In this document: positions 37,276-44,890 of the stretch, one piece after another
How positions within the stretch are numbered: the first letter of the stretch is position 1
Layout of the letters: each line of letters opens with the position of its first letter
From: Nitrospira sp.
GTDB taxonomy: Bacteria > Nitrospirota > Nitrospiria > Nitrospirales > Nitrospiraceae
DNA: 64,000 bases
Assembly: GCA_024998565.1 (NCBI GenBank)
Contig: JACOEM010000001.1
Location: 674,773 to 738,772, forward strand
Reading direction: 5' to 3'
The notes under the pieces: model-generated
Seen by the model: only the letters and a program-made list of their open reading frames with translations
What the model was told of the DNA's origin: nothing
Database searches by the model: none
Made by a program: the position numbers and the translations under genes

Positions 37276-37574
37276 TAGGATTTGGTCGCCGGAGATGCCG
37301 TGCCGGACTCGGCTTGGCTGGGACGGTGAATCAGCATGAGGTTGCGAAGATAGACGATACTGCCGATGCTCTGCCCGGCGATGAACACCGGATCCTGCCG
37401 ATAGATCGCATAGGCCAGCGTAATCAGGCCGCCGATCATACTCATGTACCAGAAAGCGGTCGGCACGCGACTTTCCGCATGGCGCTCGGAGGCGATCCAC
37501 TGGACAACCCAGCGCATAAAGAAGATCCCCTGCCCCAGGAATCCGATAATCAGCCAGATAGTGTCGAGTGTCAT
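37275..37574 (-). CDS. Lipid A biosynthesis N-terminal domain (LABN) membrane protein
   Basis: A 99-residue membrane protein of the LABN family: 'IIGFLGQGIFFMRWVVQWIA' followed by 'SERHAESRVPTAFWYMSMIG' and 'YRQDPVFIAGQSIGSIVYLR'. Members are small three-helix proteins often encoded beside ArnC/ArnT-like glycosyltransferases. ATG at 37574 overlaps the upstream GT2 stop (ATGA). Such proteins are candidates for handling or flipping polyprenyl-linked sugars; the exact role is not established. Confidence 0.87.
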   Translation of the reverse strand: MTLDTIWLIIGFLGQGIFFMRWVVQWIASERHAESRVPTAFWYMSMIGGLITLAYAIYRQDPVFIAGQSIGSIVYLRNLMLIHRPSQAESGTASPATKS

Positions 37575-38344
37575 ATTCGTGTGGGGGTCGATGCCGACGG
37601 TGATGGTGTCGTCGCGGCGGTCCGATATTGGTAGCGCAGGCAACGGTGTTGCATCCATCGCACGGCTACCAGGTCGTAGAGGCCTTTGAAGAGGCGGTTG
37701 CCCACGCCGTATTTCGAGGTGCCCCGGGTGCGCGGATAGTGGCGCACTGGCACCTCGGTCACGGTGAACCCATGCATCAAGGCGAGGGCAGGGAAGAACC
37801 GGTGCATGCCCTCGAAGAGTTGCATTTTCTCCACCACCGCGCGGCGAAACAGTTTGAGCGAGCAGCCGGTGTCGTGCACGCGATCGCCGGTGACGGCGCT
37901 GCGGACGCTGTTGGCAATACGGGAGGAAATCTTGCGCGTCAGGTTGTCGTGGCGATCTTTGCGCCAGCCGCAGACGAGGTCGAAGGCCTTGATATGCGGA
38001 AGCAGCGTGGCGATATCCGCCGGATCGTTTTGCAGGTCGCCGTCGATGGTCATCACCAGGTCCCCTGTCGACCGCTTGAATCCGGCATCGAAGGCCGCCG
38101 ACTGGCCGTAGTTCCGGTCAAAGTGAAACACCTTTACCGTGCGGTATCGGGCGGCCAGACCGTCGAGAACCTCCGAACTGCCGTCCGAACTGCCGTCGTC
38201 GATGAAAATCAACTCGAACGGAGCCGACCGTGACTCCTCCCGGCCGTCCAGGACCTTCACGAGCTGTTCTGTCAAGGGCACCAGATTGTCGCGCTCATCC
38301 TTAATAGGGATGACTACGGAGGCCCATGGGCGGGTCACAGTCAT
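37571..38344 (-). CDS. Family 2 glycosyltransferase, polyprenyl-phosphate sugar synthase type
   Basis: A 257-residue GT-A enzyme of the dolichol-phosphate-mannose synthase/ArnC class. Motifs: 'SVVIPIKDERDNLVPL', 'FIDDGSSDGS', the DxD-containing 'MTIDGDLQNDP', and 'RKDRHDNLTRKISSRIAN', which corresponds to the acceptor loop. It has no C-terminal transmembrane helices, unlike GtrB or ArnC, so it is of the short DPM1-like type. It is the first gene of the GT2-LABN-ArnT operon and would make the polyprenyl-phosphate sugar used by the ArnT-like enzyme. Confidence 0.9.
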   Translation of the reverse strand: MTVTRPWASVVIPIKDERDNLVPLTEQLVKVLDGREESRSAPFELIFIDDGSSDGSSEVLDGLAARYRTVKVFHFDRNYGQSAAFDAGFKRSTGDLVMTIDGDLQNDPADIATLLPHIKAFDLVCGWRKDRHDNLTRKISSRIANSVRSAVTGDRVHDTGCSLKLFRRAVVEKMQLFEGMHRFFPALALMHGFTVTEVPVRHYPRTRGTSKYGVGNRLFKGLYDLVAVRWMQHRCLRYQYRTAATTPSPSASTPTRI

Positions 38345-38454
38345 GGAGCGGGAACAGTTCCTTCACGCAGCGGTTTGTCGGTGTGCACGGCGCCATTCTA
38401 CAAAACGCATGGAGGGGCGGTCAAACGGTTCCGTCTGATGAGACGTGGATCCGA

Positions 38455-40149
38455 TCACGAGTCGAGTGAGATCCGGCGGTCGACATGGCCGACGAAGTTG
38501 GGATCGTTGGACAGGAACACGACCGACCAGGGTTCATCCTTGGCGCAGAGACGGCGAAGCAGCAGCTCCCGCGTGGCCGGCAGCATGTTGTGGAGGGTGC
38601 CGTCGAAGATCAGCAGTTGCGGCCGTATCACAATCGCGCGGGCCACGAGGAGCCGCAGGATCTGACTCATGGAGAGGTTGGTTTCCAGGCTGGACACGCG
38701 CGTGTTCAGTCCCTGCGGCAGCGCATCGATGTCGTGGTCCAATTCCACAAACCGGAGCGCCCATTGGAGGTCTTGATAGTCGATGGTGGGCCGGCCAAGT
38801 GTGATGTTGTCTTCCAGCGTGCCGTCCAGCAGCGTGGGATGGGAATCGAGGACAAGCCCACGGACCGGGCTGATCGAGTCCCGTTTTACTTCGACCAGAT
38901 TCATCTCGTTGTAGCGGACGAAGCCGGTGGCCGGCGGGTGCAGTCCGGCCAGGATCTTGGCGAGAGCGGTCTTCGTATTGTTCGTGCTGCAGAGGACGGC
39001 CACCTTCTCCCCGGGGGCGATATCGAGGGACACGTTCTGAAAGATCGGTGCGCCATCCGGACCGGCATACGAGAGGTTCCGGCACGTCAGACGGATGCCG
39101 GACGCTCCGAACTGTGCCGCCGGCACCTCTTCCTTCGCGCCGTCCTCTTCTGTGGGCAGGGAGAACACCGCGGCCATCTCCCGACAGGACACAAAGGTGA
39201 AAAACATCGCGACCATCCGCCGGGCCAGCGTATCCATGTTGACCAGCAGGTTGCCGACCAACACCTCGGCGGCGGCGAATTGCCCCACGGTGAGTTGTCC
39301 GTCCACCACGAGGAGTCCGGCGGTAATGAGTAGCCCGCTGTGGCCGACGACTTGCCAGAGCGCTGCGGCTTTGTATTGCCTCCCGGTGAGTGTGTCGGAC
39401 CGGCGCTGTCGAATTCTGGCATAGACGCGTGTCAGTGCATCGGTTCGTTCAAGGAGATAGGGGCTGTCGCCGGCGGCTCGCAGATGGGGGAGATTGTGCG
39501 CGATGTTTTGAATCCACCCGAAAATGTCGTAGTGGAGCCGGGACATCTCCAGGGTGATGAAGAAGCCGCCGCGCCCGAAGAGGGTCAACAGTCCCACAAA
39601 GCCCAGGATCAGCACCAAAATGTAGAGGAGAAAGAAGGGGTGAAAGAGGATCAGCATGGTCACGCCGATGGTGCCGACTACAGCGACATTAAAGAGATCC
39701 GCCACCATGGCCACCAAGGCGCGAGTCAGCAGGTCGGCCTCCATGAACCGATGGGCCTGCGGCGTGGCAAACGTATCGTCGCGAAGGCGGGGGAGGAGTC
39801 GCGTAAATCCGATCGCAATGCGGGTGTAGATCCGCTGTTGCAGCGTTTCCACCGCGCGGGCTTGCAGTACACGGAATGCCGCGACCCCGGTGAGGGAACT
39901 GGCAACGAACAGCGCCAGCGTAAAGATCATCCGGGGTTCCATCGCGAAGGAAAATGTGCTGACGAGTTCCTGAACGGCGATGGGAACACAGAGCAGGAAG
40001 AACCCGATGGCCACCGCATACGAGGCGATGATGCCCAGGATGGATCGCTCCAGCTTCAGCAGGGTGCCCAGGTGCGCGAAGATATCGCGGAGGACCTTGG
40101 TCAGCTGATACTGGGGATAGGTCGGGATTGTTGTGGGGCGTTGATTCAA
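38455..40149 (-). CDS. ABC exporter-like protein with degenerate nucleotide-binding domain
   Basis: A 564-residue membrane protein with an ABC exporter fold: six-helix transmembrane domain to about residue 320 and an NBD from about 355. Every ATPase motif deviates: Walker A reads CSTNNTKT near residue 387 (Gly residues lost, Lys-Thr kept), the Q-loop is LVLDSHP, the signature is LSMSQ, Walker B LLIFD is followed by Gly, not the catalytic Glu, and the H-loop position reads LSND. The frame is otherwise intact and long, so it is not obviously a dead gene. It starts with TTG; its AGGAG ribosome site lies inside a perfect hairpin (separate entry). It is probably non-hydrolysing or the inactive half of a heterodimer. 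Confidence 0.8.
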   Translation of the reverse strand: MNQRPTTIPTYPQYQLTKVLRDIFAHLGTLLKLERSILGIIASYAVAIGFFLLCVPIAVQELVSTFSFAMEPRMIFTLALFVASSLTGVAAFRVLQARAVETLQQRIYTRIAIGFTRLLPRLRDDTFATPQAHRFMEADLLTRALVAMVADLFNVAVVGTIGVTMLILFHPFFLLYILVLILGFVGLLTLFGRGGFFITLEMSRLHYDIFGWIQNIAHNLPHLRAAGDSPYLLERTDALTRVYARIRQRRSDTLTGRQYKAAALWQVVGHSGLLITAGLLVVDGQLTVGQFAAAEVLVGNLLVNMDTLARRMVAMFFTFVSCREMAAVFSLPTEEDGAKEEVPAAQFGASGIRLTCRNLSYAGPDGAPIFQNVSLDIAPGEKVAVLCSTNNTKTALAKILAGLHPPATGFVRYNEMNLVEVKRDSISPVRGLVLDSHPTLLDGTLEDNITLGRPTIDYQDLQWALRFVELDHDIDALPQGLNTRVSSLETNLSMSQILRLLVARAIVIRPQLLIFDGTLHNMLPATRELLLRRLCAKDEPWSVVFLSNDPNFVGHVDRRISLDS

Positions 40150-40152
40150 AAC

Positions 40153-40184
40153 AACTCCTACCGCGTTGGGCGCTGGTAGGAGTT
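40153..40184 (-). promoter_or_regulatory. 10-bp perfect hairpin enclosing the ribosome binding site of the ABC gene
   Basis: Plus-strand 40153-40162 and 40175-40184 are perfect inverted complements (10 bp, 12-base loop). Read on the minus strand, the downstream arm is GGTAGGAGTT, and its AGGAG is the Shine-Dalgarno sequence five bases before the TTG start at 40149. Folding would hide the ribosome site, so translation is probably controlled by opening of the hairpin. There is no T run, so a terminator is unlikely. Confidence 0.65.
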
Positions 40185-40403
40185 ATCAGCCGAAGGCGAG
40201 GATCGCGACCGGCGGTTCTCGGTGAACTCCATCACCTGGTGGACTGGCTGTAGTAGTGCGAAGTCTAGACCGAGACTCTGTAGTTCGTCAACACATAGCC
40301 CGCTTCATGGCCTCATATTCGTTGGCTTGGCGTGAGCTAAGGCGCGAGCTGATCGGTCCATTGTCGGTGGAGTACGACGCCGGCGGAGTTTTTCCGCATC
40401 CGG

Positions 40404-41135
40404 TCAGCGGAGGAAGAGCGACTTGAAAATCAGGGCGGTGCCGGACAAAAAGAGGAATGCGGCGAAGGTGGTGCGGTATCGTTCGGTGCTCATCTTGTTA
40501 TAGAGCAGCAGTTCGGTAGCCAGGAACATGCTCACGCCTACCGCCATGTAGAGTGCGGTGGTGGAGGTGGCAATGGCAGAAGGACCGAGGGAGACGCCCA
40601 ACGTGACGAGTTGAAACAGCGCGAATGTGCCGTAGGACACGGCAGTCGTGGCGCGGGTCTGATCTTTGTCGTACTGCTTGCTGTGGATGATCGCTGTCAG
40701 CAGCGAGCCACCCAGATTGGTCAGGCCATGCACAACGCCCATCACGATGAAATAGGTGCGTTCATATCGGACCAGCGACTCGATCAACCGATTGAACGGC
40801 ACATAGATGCTCTTGAGTGCCGCGACAATCAAGAAGAGTCCGACAATGCTGCCGATGTTCAGCTTCAGTTTCGTGACCAATAGGAGGCACAGCACCACGC
40901 AGGGAATCGACAGGGTGAGCACGTGCCGGTAGAACGGCGCCTGGATGTGCCGGTAGTCCTTGCTGACTTGCAGCAGGTTGATGGTCAGCGAGATCGGGAG
41001 GAGAATGGTCAGGGCGGTGATGAAGTCGTAGCCGAGCACGAGGAGGATCGGGGTCCCGAACAACAGCACTCCCACGCCGAAGAGCGACTGGATGCTGGCC
41101 GTCAGGAGGATGGTCGCAAGAATGTCCCACTGCAC
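40404..41135 (-). CDS. TauE/SafE-family permease
   Basis: A 243-residue polytopic membrane protein with the two-repeat architecture of TauE/SafE (sulfite exporter-like) permeases. Repeat 1 holds 'SIQSLFGVGVLLFGTPILLV' and 'TILLPISLTINLLQV'; repeat 2 holds 'GVVHGLTNLGGSLLTAIIHS'. About eight helices are predicted. Family members move sulfite, sulfonates or organic anions, but specificity varies widely. The gene lies directly downstream of the 197-bp inverted-repeat element, which occupies its upstream region. Confidence 0.82.
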   Translation of the reverse strand: MQWDILATILLTASIQSLFGVGVLLFGTPILLVLGYDFITALTILLPISLTINLLQVSKDYRHIQAPFYRHVLTLSIPCVVLCLLLVTKLKLNIGSIVGLFLIVAALKSIYVPFNRLIESLVRYERTYFIVMGVVHGLTNLGGSLLTAIIHSKQYDKDQTRATTAVSYGTFALFQLVTLGVSLGPSAIATSTTALYMAVGVSMFLATELLLYNKMSTERYRTTFAAFLFLSGTALIFKSLFLR

Positions 41136-41150
41136 GGCGATGATGCTCCT

Positions 41151-41347
41151 CTAGCCCGCATTATTCACGAGCGTTTCTGCTGCAATCGCGGATTCGCAGC
41201 TGCGACGAGCCTGTCGGCGGGCGGGCTCGCCGCTCGGTCGGTCGACATCCTGTTCAAGGATGCCTTCCTCCCTCACGGCTCCGCGCGCCCGTCTCGCTGT
41301 GCGACTCCGCCATTTCGCGACGAACCGTCATGAATAATGCGGGCTAG
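41151..41347. mobile_element. MITE-like element with 17-bp perfect terminal inverted repeats
   Basis: CTAGCCCGCATTATTCA at 41151-41167 is exactly complementary in reverse to 41331-41347. The 163-base interior is GC-rich, holds further small dyads (for example CATCCT-GTTCA-AGGATG) and has no coding capacity. Both ends finish in CTAG, the preferred target (with TA duplication) of IS630-type transposases, so a non-autonomous IS630-related element is a reasonable guess. It fills most of the 309-base gap between the TauE-like gene and the next minus-strand gene. Confidence 0.65.
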
Positions 41348-41444
41348 GGCTGAACACGTCCACGACCGATAGGCTCTCGACTCGCGGACCGGTATAGCCC
41401 AGCGTTGGAGCGGGCGTCAATCAGTCCACAGGCGGGGGCGTAGT

Positions 41445-42023
41445 TTACCGGCTCCCGAGAGGGGCACCCGAGTCCGACGAGGCGGTGATGGTGAAGCGCA
41501 TGGTGCCCATCAGGCTCATGTCGTTGATCTGTTCACCGGCATGGATTTCCACTTTATACCGTCCTGGCTTCCAGCCACCACCTTCTGCCGGGAACAGCTT
41601 CAGGTAGCCGGTTTGGTCCTCCAAGGCGATGTACATCGCATCGTCAGCGACCACGGTTCGCCTGTCCAGCCCTACCACTTCCTCCGGGTAGCAGCGCCCG
41701 AATACTTGAAACGATTGGTAATGCTGATGGAGTTCGAAGACGATGAAAACCGGTTTGGGACCGGCGGGGAATTGTTCGGTCGGTCTGACAGGGACAATTT
41801 CATGGGTCCGTTGAAATCCGAGCTCCTCATCAAACCCTTCGGCGAGCACGATATGGCGAAACATGCCTTCGGGCGGGGCGTCGAAGTTATAGGGCTTCGC
41901 ACTCTCGGTGCGGTTCTGGAAATCCGGAATCGGCACATTGCGGGTGAGCGGAAGATCCTCGGCCCAAAGCAGGGAGCCGGAGAGCAGGAAGATGGGACAG
42001 CAGAACCAGAGCAACTGCCTCAT
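41445..42023 (-). CDS. Exported protein of unknown function
   Basis: A 192-residue protein with a clear signal peptide (MRQLLWFCCPIFLLSGSLLWAED). The mature part is beta-rich with no family that I recognise; visible strands include 'FIVFELHQHYQSFQVFGRCY' and 'GGWKPGRYKVEIHAGEQIND', the latter resembling Ig-like or periplasmic usher-type folds. A single Cys remains after the signal. ATG at 42023 is chosen for the signal peptide; the frame extends 12 codons upstream without support. It is transcribed divergently from the methyltransferase gene. Confidence 0.7.
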   Translation of the reverse strand: MRQLLWFCCPIFLLSGSLLWAEDLPLTRNVPIPDFQNRTESAKPYNFDAPPEGMFRHIVLAEGFDEELGFQRTHEIVPVRPTEQFPAGPKPVFIVFELHQHYQSFQVFGRCYPEEVVGLDRRTVVADDAMYIALEDQTGYLKLFPAEGGGWKPGRYKVEIHAGEQINDMSLMGTMRFTITASSDSGAPLGSR

Positions 42024-42208
42024 TCTGACTTGGTACACTCCGCCTGACCGGCCTGTCAAGGAACGGCTGTGTGCGGGTCTCTGACTGGACCGTCGTTCGG
42101 TGAGGCGGAAGTCTGAGCGGCGAGGCGAAGGTAATGAATCGTGCGGGGCGGGTTGCGGGTGAAAATTGCTTCCTGTTAGACTTTCTTCCTTTCTACAGGG
42201 GGACAGAC

Positions 42209-43693
42209 ATGGAACAGCACCTCATGACGCAGTTAGAGGATCCCGACGCGCTGCCGCAGCCGCTTGGGGAGTATAAGCCGGTCGATTACTGGCAGGCCCA
42301 TATCAATACCCTGTTCTATCAATTGCGGGGCGACCAGCAACGCAGCTTCTACCAGACTTTCACGTCGGCCGATTACCGATTGGCGCATGCGCTGGCCGCC
42401 GACTACTTCGAGCAGGTCACCAAACGCGACAAGAAAGTCGCCACCAATCGTGCGACCTCAAACGGCCCGACTGCGGCGCCGTCCACCGACGCCACTCCTC
42501 AAGCACAATTGACGGTCATGGAATGGGGGCCGGGTAACGGGAATCTGGCCGCATGTTTTCTCAGCCATCTGCAGCGTCTCGACAAGGACGGGAGGGTGTA
42601 TCCACGCGTCCGGTATCTGCTGGTCGATTCTCAAGCCCTCGCGCTGGAGCGGGCGCGTGCGCACCCGGATTTGGCTCCGCATTTGGCGAAGGTGGAGTCG
42701 CTATGCGCCGAGGTCGAGAACTTGGCGACTATCGCCGACGGCACCGTCGATCGGATCTTCTGTAACGAACTCTGGAACGAATTGGCGACCAAGCTCATGG
42801 TCAAGAAGGGGGGCGAGTTCGAAGAAGAACACCTCCGTCCGAACCTTAATGAGCGTAAGGCGGCGGCCATTGCCGATTGGTCTGGATTTGTTCGCGCCTT
42901 TGAGGCCAAAGATATCGAGCGGCTCAAGCAATTTCCGCCCTTCCTGGACGACCTGATCTGGGAGCGCGAATACCACAAGGTGGACTGGAAAGACGTCCCC
43001 TTTCGCAAGACGATCAGCGAGTTCATGAAGGCGATCGACGATGAGGTGTTGGTGCCGGTCAATCTCGGCGCGTTTGCGTCCCTGAAGGAAGCGAGACGGG
43101 TGTTGGCCCTGGATGCCGTGGGCTTCAGCAGCTTCGATGCCGGGACGGCGGATATGGAAGTCCTCAATGATCCGGACAAGCCCTGCTATGGCCAGTTCGG
43201 CGGCCAGTACAGCTTCATGGTGAACCTGGCCCTGATTCAGGCCGTGGCCAAGCATCTGGGGCTGAACGCGGTCGCGATTGAAACGCAGCGCGAGTTCGTC
43301 GGGAGCCGGTTGGGGACGAATGTGATGACGCTGATGGACCTGCTGGCCTGCCATCCGATGGTCGGCTCAAAGGTGCAGCCCTGGGAGCTGGATCGCCTCA
43401 CGGTCAAGACCATCCGCACGCTGAACGAGACCTATGAGAGTCCCTATCAACGCAAGATCGAGTTCCCGTTGCGCAGTGAGATGCCGGCTGAGGAGCGCGA
43501 CGCGGCGCAGGGTATTCTGCTCTCGCTCAAACCGAACGGGATTCCCGATACGATCGCCTATGTCTCCGAAGAAGAATTGAGCCAGGCACAACCGGAGCTG
43601 GAGCATCTGGGCTATGAACGCGAGGCGGTGTTGATGGCGCTCGGGGCGCCTCCGAGTCCTGTCGAGTACTATCACTTTGCCTGTCGGCCGTAA
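42209..43693 (+). CDS. MidA/NDUFAF7-like class I SAM methyltransferase
   Basis: A 494-residue protein. The SAM-binding motif I is 'TVMEWGPGNGNLAACF' and post-I is 'YLLVDSQALALERAR'; 'DRIFCNELWNELATKLM' matches the (N/D)ExxD region of MidA-type enzymes (SAM-dependent MTase, DUF185 family), which methylate Arg in complex I or other proteins. The C-terminal 200 residues are less conserved. ATG at 42209 has GGGGGAC four bases upstream; the frame is open from 42134. No complex I genes are in the window, so the target is not known. Confidence 0.75.
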   Translation: MEQHLMTQLEDPDALPQPLGEYKPVDYWQAHINTLFYQLRGDQQRSFYQTFTSADYRLAHALAADYFEQVTKRDKKVATNRATSNGPTAAPSTDATPQAQLTVMEWGPGNGNLAACFLSHLQRLDKDGRVYPRVRYLLVDSQALALERARAHPDLAPHLAKVESLCAEVENLATIADGTVDRIFCNELWNELATKLMVKKGGEFEEEHLRPNLNERKAAAIADWSGFVRAFEAKDIERLKQFPPFLDDLIWEREYHKVDWKDVPFRKTISEFMKAIDDEVLVPVNLGAFASLKEARRVLALDAVGFSSFDAGTADMEVLNDPDKPCYGQFGGQYSFMVNLALIQAVAKHLGLNAVAIETQREFVGSRLGTNVMTLMDLLACHPMVGSKVQPWELDRLTVKTIRTLNETYESPYQRKIEFPLRSEMPAEERDAAQGILLSLKPNGIPDTIAYVSEEELSQAQPELEHLGYEREAVLMALGAPPSPVEYYHFACRP

Positions 43694-43752
43694 GCTGTGC
43701 TGGGTCGTGCGGCAGAAGAGGCCCACCAGGTGATGTCTGTAGGAGAAAGAGC

Positions 43753-43779
43753 TTGACTAATTAATTCCATTTCTATAGC
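43753..43779 (+). promoter_or_regulatory. Weak candidate promoter upstream of tatA
   Basis: TTGACT (43753-43758) and TATAGC (43774-43779) are good hexamers but are separated by only 15 bases. They lie in an AT-rich patch at the start of the 266-base tatA leader. Suboptimal spacing keeps confidence low. Confidence 0.3.
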
Positions 43780-43806
43780 CTTTCCCGCGATTTCGAAGAG
43801 AAGACC

Positions 43807-43868
43807 CGTCTCCGTGCATCGCAAACATTCAAGCGGGATGGGGTCACGCAGACAGATCATCTGAGACG
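43807..43868 (+). ncRNA. Possible structured leader (three-way junction) upstream of tatA
   Basis: CGTCTC (43807-43812) pairs with GAGACG (43863-43868). Inside, CGTG+CATC (43813-43820) pairs with GATG (43837-43840) and CACG (43845-43848) across a four-base GGGT bulge, and a small stem AGA/TCT with loop TCA lies at 43854-43862. Together these form a compact three-way junction about 90 bases before tatA. The stems are short, so chance pairing is possible. Confidence 0.3.
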
Positions 43869-43959
43869 ACGTTCTTCACGATACGGTTTAACGGTCGCGA
43901 GTGTGTGAATACACGTCGTGCGAATAATCGCACAGCTGTAACAAGGAGCATACAGTACC

Positions 43960-44244
43960 ATGTTTGGTTCGTTTGGCTGGATGGAGCTGTTGCTGATTCT
44001 CATCATCGTCCTGATCATCTTCGGTGCGGGGAAAATTCCCCAGCTCGGTGAAGGATTAGGTAAAGCAATCAAAGGGTTCAAGAAATCGGTTCACGAAGCG
44101 GATGCCATTGACGTGACGGCCACCGAGGCGGAACCCGCCCCGGCCCAGCCGTCGGCACAGATCCAGCAAACCGGACAGCCGGCCACACCGCCGCCTGCGC
44201 AGCAGGCCGGTGCGGCTCCACCGCCACGGACGACGCAGGGGTAA
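43960..44244 (+). CDS. tatA: Twin-arginine translocase subunit TatA
   Basis: A 94-residue protein with the TatA layout: short periplasmic N terminus, one membrane helix '[20 protein letters not shown]' with the FG hinge, then the amphipathic helix '[18 protein letters not shown]' and a Pro/Ala/Gln-rich tail. AAGGAG lies 11 bases upstream. It forms the pore-lining oligomer of the folded-protein exporter. A second tat gene follows; tatC is not in the window. Confidence 0.93.
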   Translation: MFGSFGWMELLLILIIVLIIFGAGKIPQLGEGLGKAIKGFKKSVHEADAIDVTATEAEPAPAQPSAQIQQTGQPATPPPAQQAGAAPPPRTTQG

Positions 44245-44338
44245 CTTGCGAAACTGAGGATGCAGACCGAATGACGGCGATGTGACCTCGGAGTCCCGCC
44301 GCCCGGTCTTCAGTACACCCCCCTCAGTATGGAACACC

Positions 44339-44638
44339 ATGTTCGGTCTTGGCGCTGGTGAAATTCTCATAATCCTGGTCATTGCGTTCCTGCTCTTCGG
44401 GCCCAAGCAGTTGCCTGAGATCGGGCGTCAGGTAGGCAAGGCCGTGAAAGGATTTAAAGAAACGGCGGACGATCTAAAGAAGACGGTTGAGCCGGAGCTC
44501 AACATGATTCAGCAGGAAATGAAAATGGTGGAGCAGGATTTTGAGTCGTCGATGAAGGAAGCGGAAGAACAGATTAACCACGCAACATCGGGCGTAGAGC
44601 ACGGGGCAGAGGAATCGGGTTTGCCCAAGCAGGCCTAA
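44339..44638 (+). CDS. tatB: Twin-arginine translocase subunit TatB (or second TatA)
   Basis: A 99-residue protein: 'GAGEILIILVIAFLLFGPKQ' then LPEIGRQVGKAVKGFKETAD. The 'FGPKQLPE' sequence and the long charged, coiled-coil-like tail (KKTVEPELNMIQQEMKMVEQ) favour TatB or a TatA/E hybrid over a plain TatA. ATG at 44339 is 94 bases after tatA; an upstream in-frame start at 44282 would add 19 residues before the membrane helix, which is atypical. Confidence 0.82.
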   Translation: MFGLGAGEILIILVIAFLLFGPKQLPEIGRQVGKAVKGFKETADDLKKTVEPELNMIQQEMKMVEQDFESSMKEAEEQINHATSGVEHGAEESGLPKQA

Positions 44639-44714
44639 TACCATTTCATATCCGCTCTACGGCTGTGAAGGGAGGTGACCACAGCAACAATACAAGACCT
44701 TACGGTGTGAGGAG

Positions 44715-44764
44715 CTCGCTTCAGGATTGAAGCGAGGATCGGGGCCGAATGGTGGGCACCATTC
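44715..44764 (+). promoter_or_regulatory. Two adjacent hairpins in the porin leader
   Basis: Hairpin 1 is CTCGCTTCA (44715-44723), loop GGAT, TGAAGCGAG (44728-44736): nine perfect pairs. Hairpin 2 is GAATGGTG (44747-44754), GG, CACCATTC (44757-44764). They sit 125-175 bases before the porin ATG in a 252-base gap. Neither has a T run, so a structured 5' leader or mRNA-stabilising element is more likely than a terminator. Confidence 0.5.
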
Positions 44765-44890
44765 AGGTTCGAGCGTCCCGACATCACACACAAAGTGGGC
44801 TTTGTAGTGCAATAGCGGTTGGATGTATAGGCGGCACCCGGCGTGAGTGGGTACACAACGGGTTGCCATCCAATTCACAGGAGGAACGCT

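Noticed and set aside
40153..40184. Intrinsic terminator of the TauE-like gene
   Set aside because: There is no T run on the minus strand after the stem, and the arm contains the ribosome site of the next gene.
41151..41347. Functional structural RNA gene
   Set aside because: Exact terminal inverted repeats ending in CTAG fit a mobile element better; no promoter or terminator was seen.
43807..43868. Class I c-di-GMP (GEMM) riboswitch
   Set aside because: GCAAAC and ACGCA-like words are present, but the GNRA loop, its receptor helix and the conserved GCC/GGC pairing are absent.
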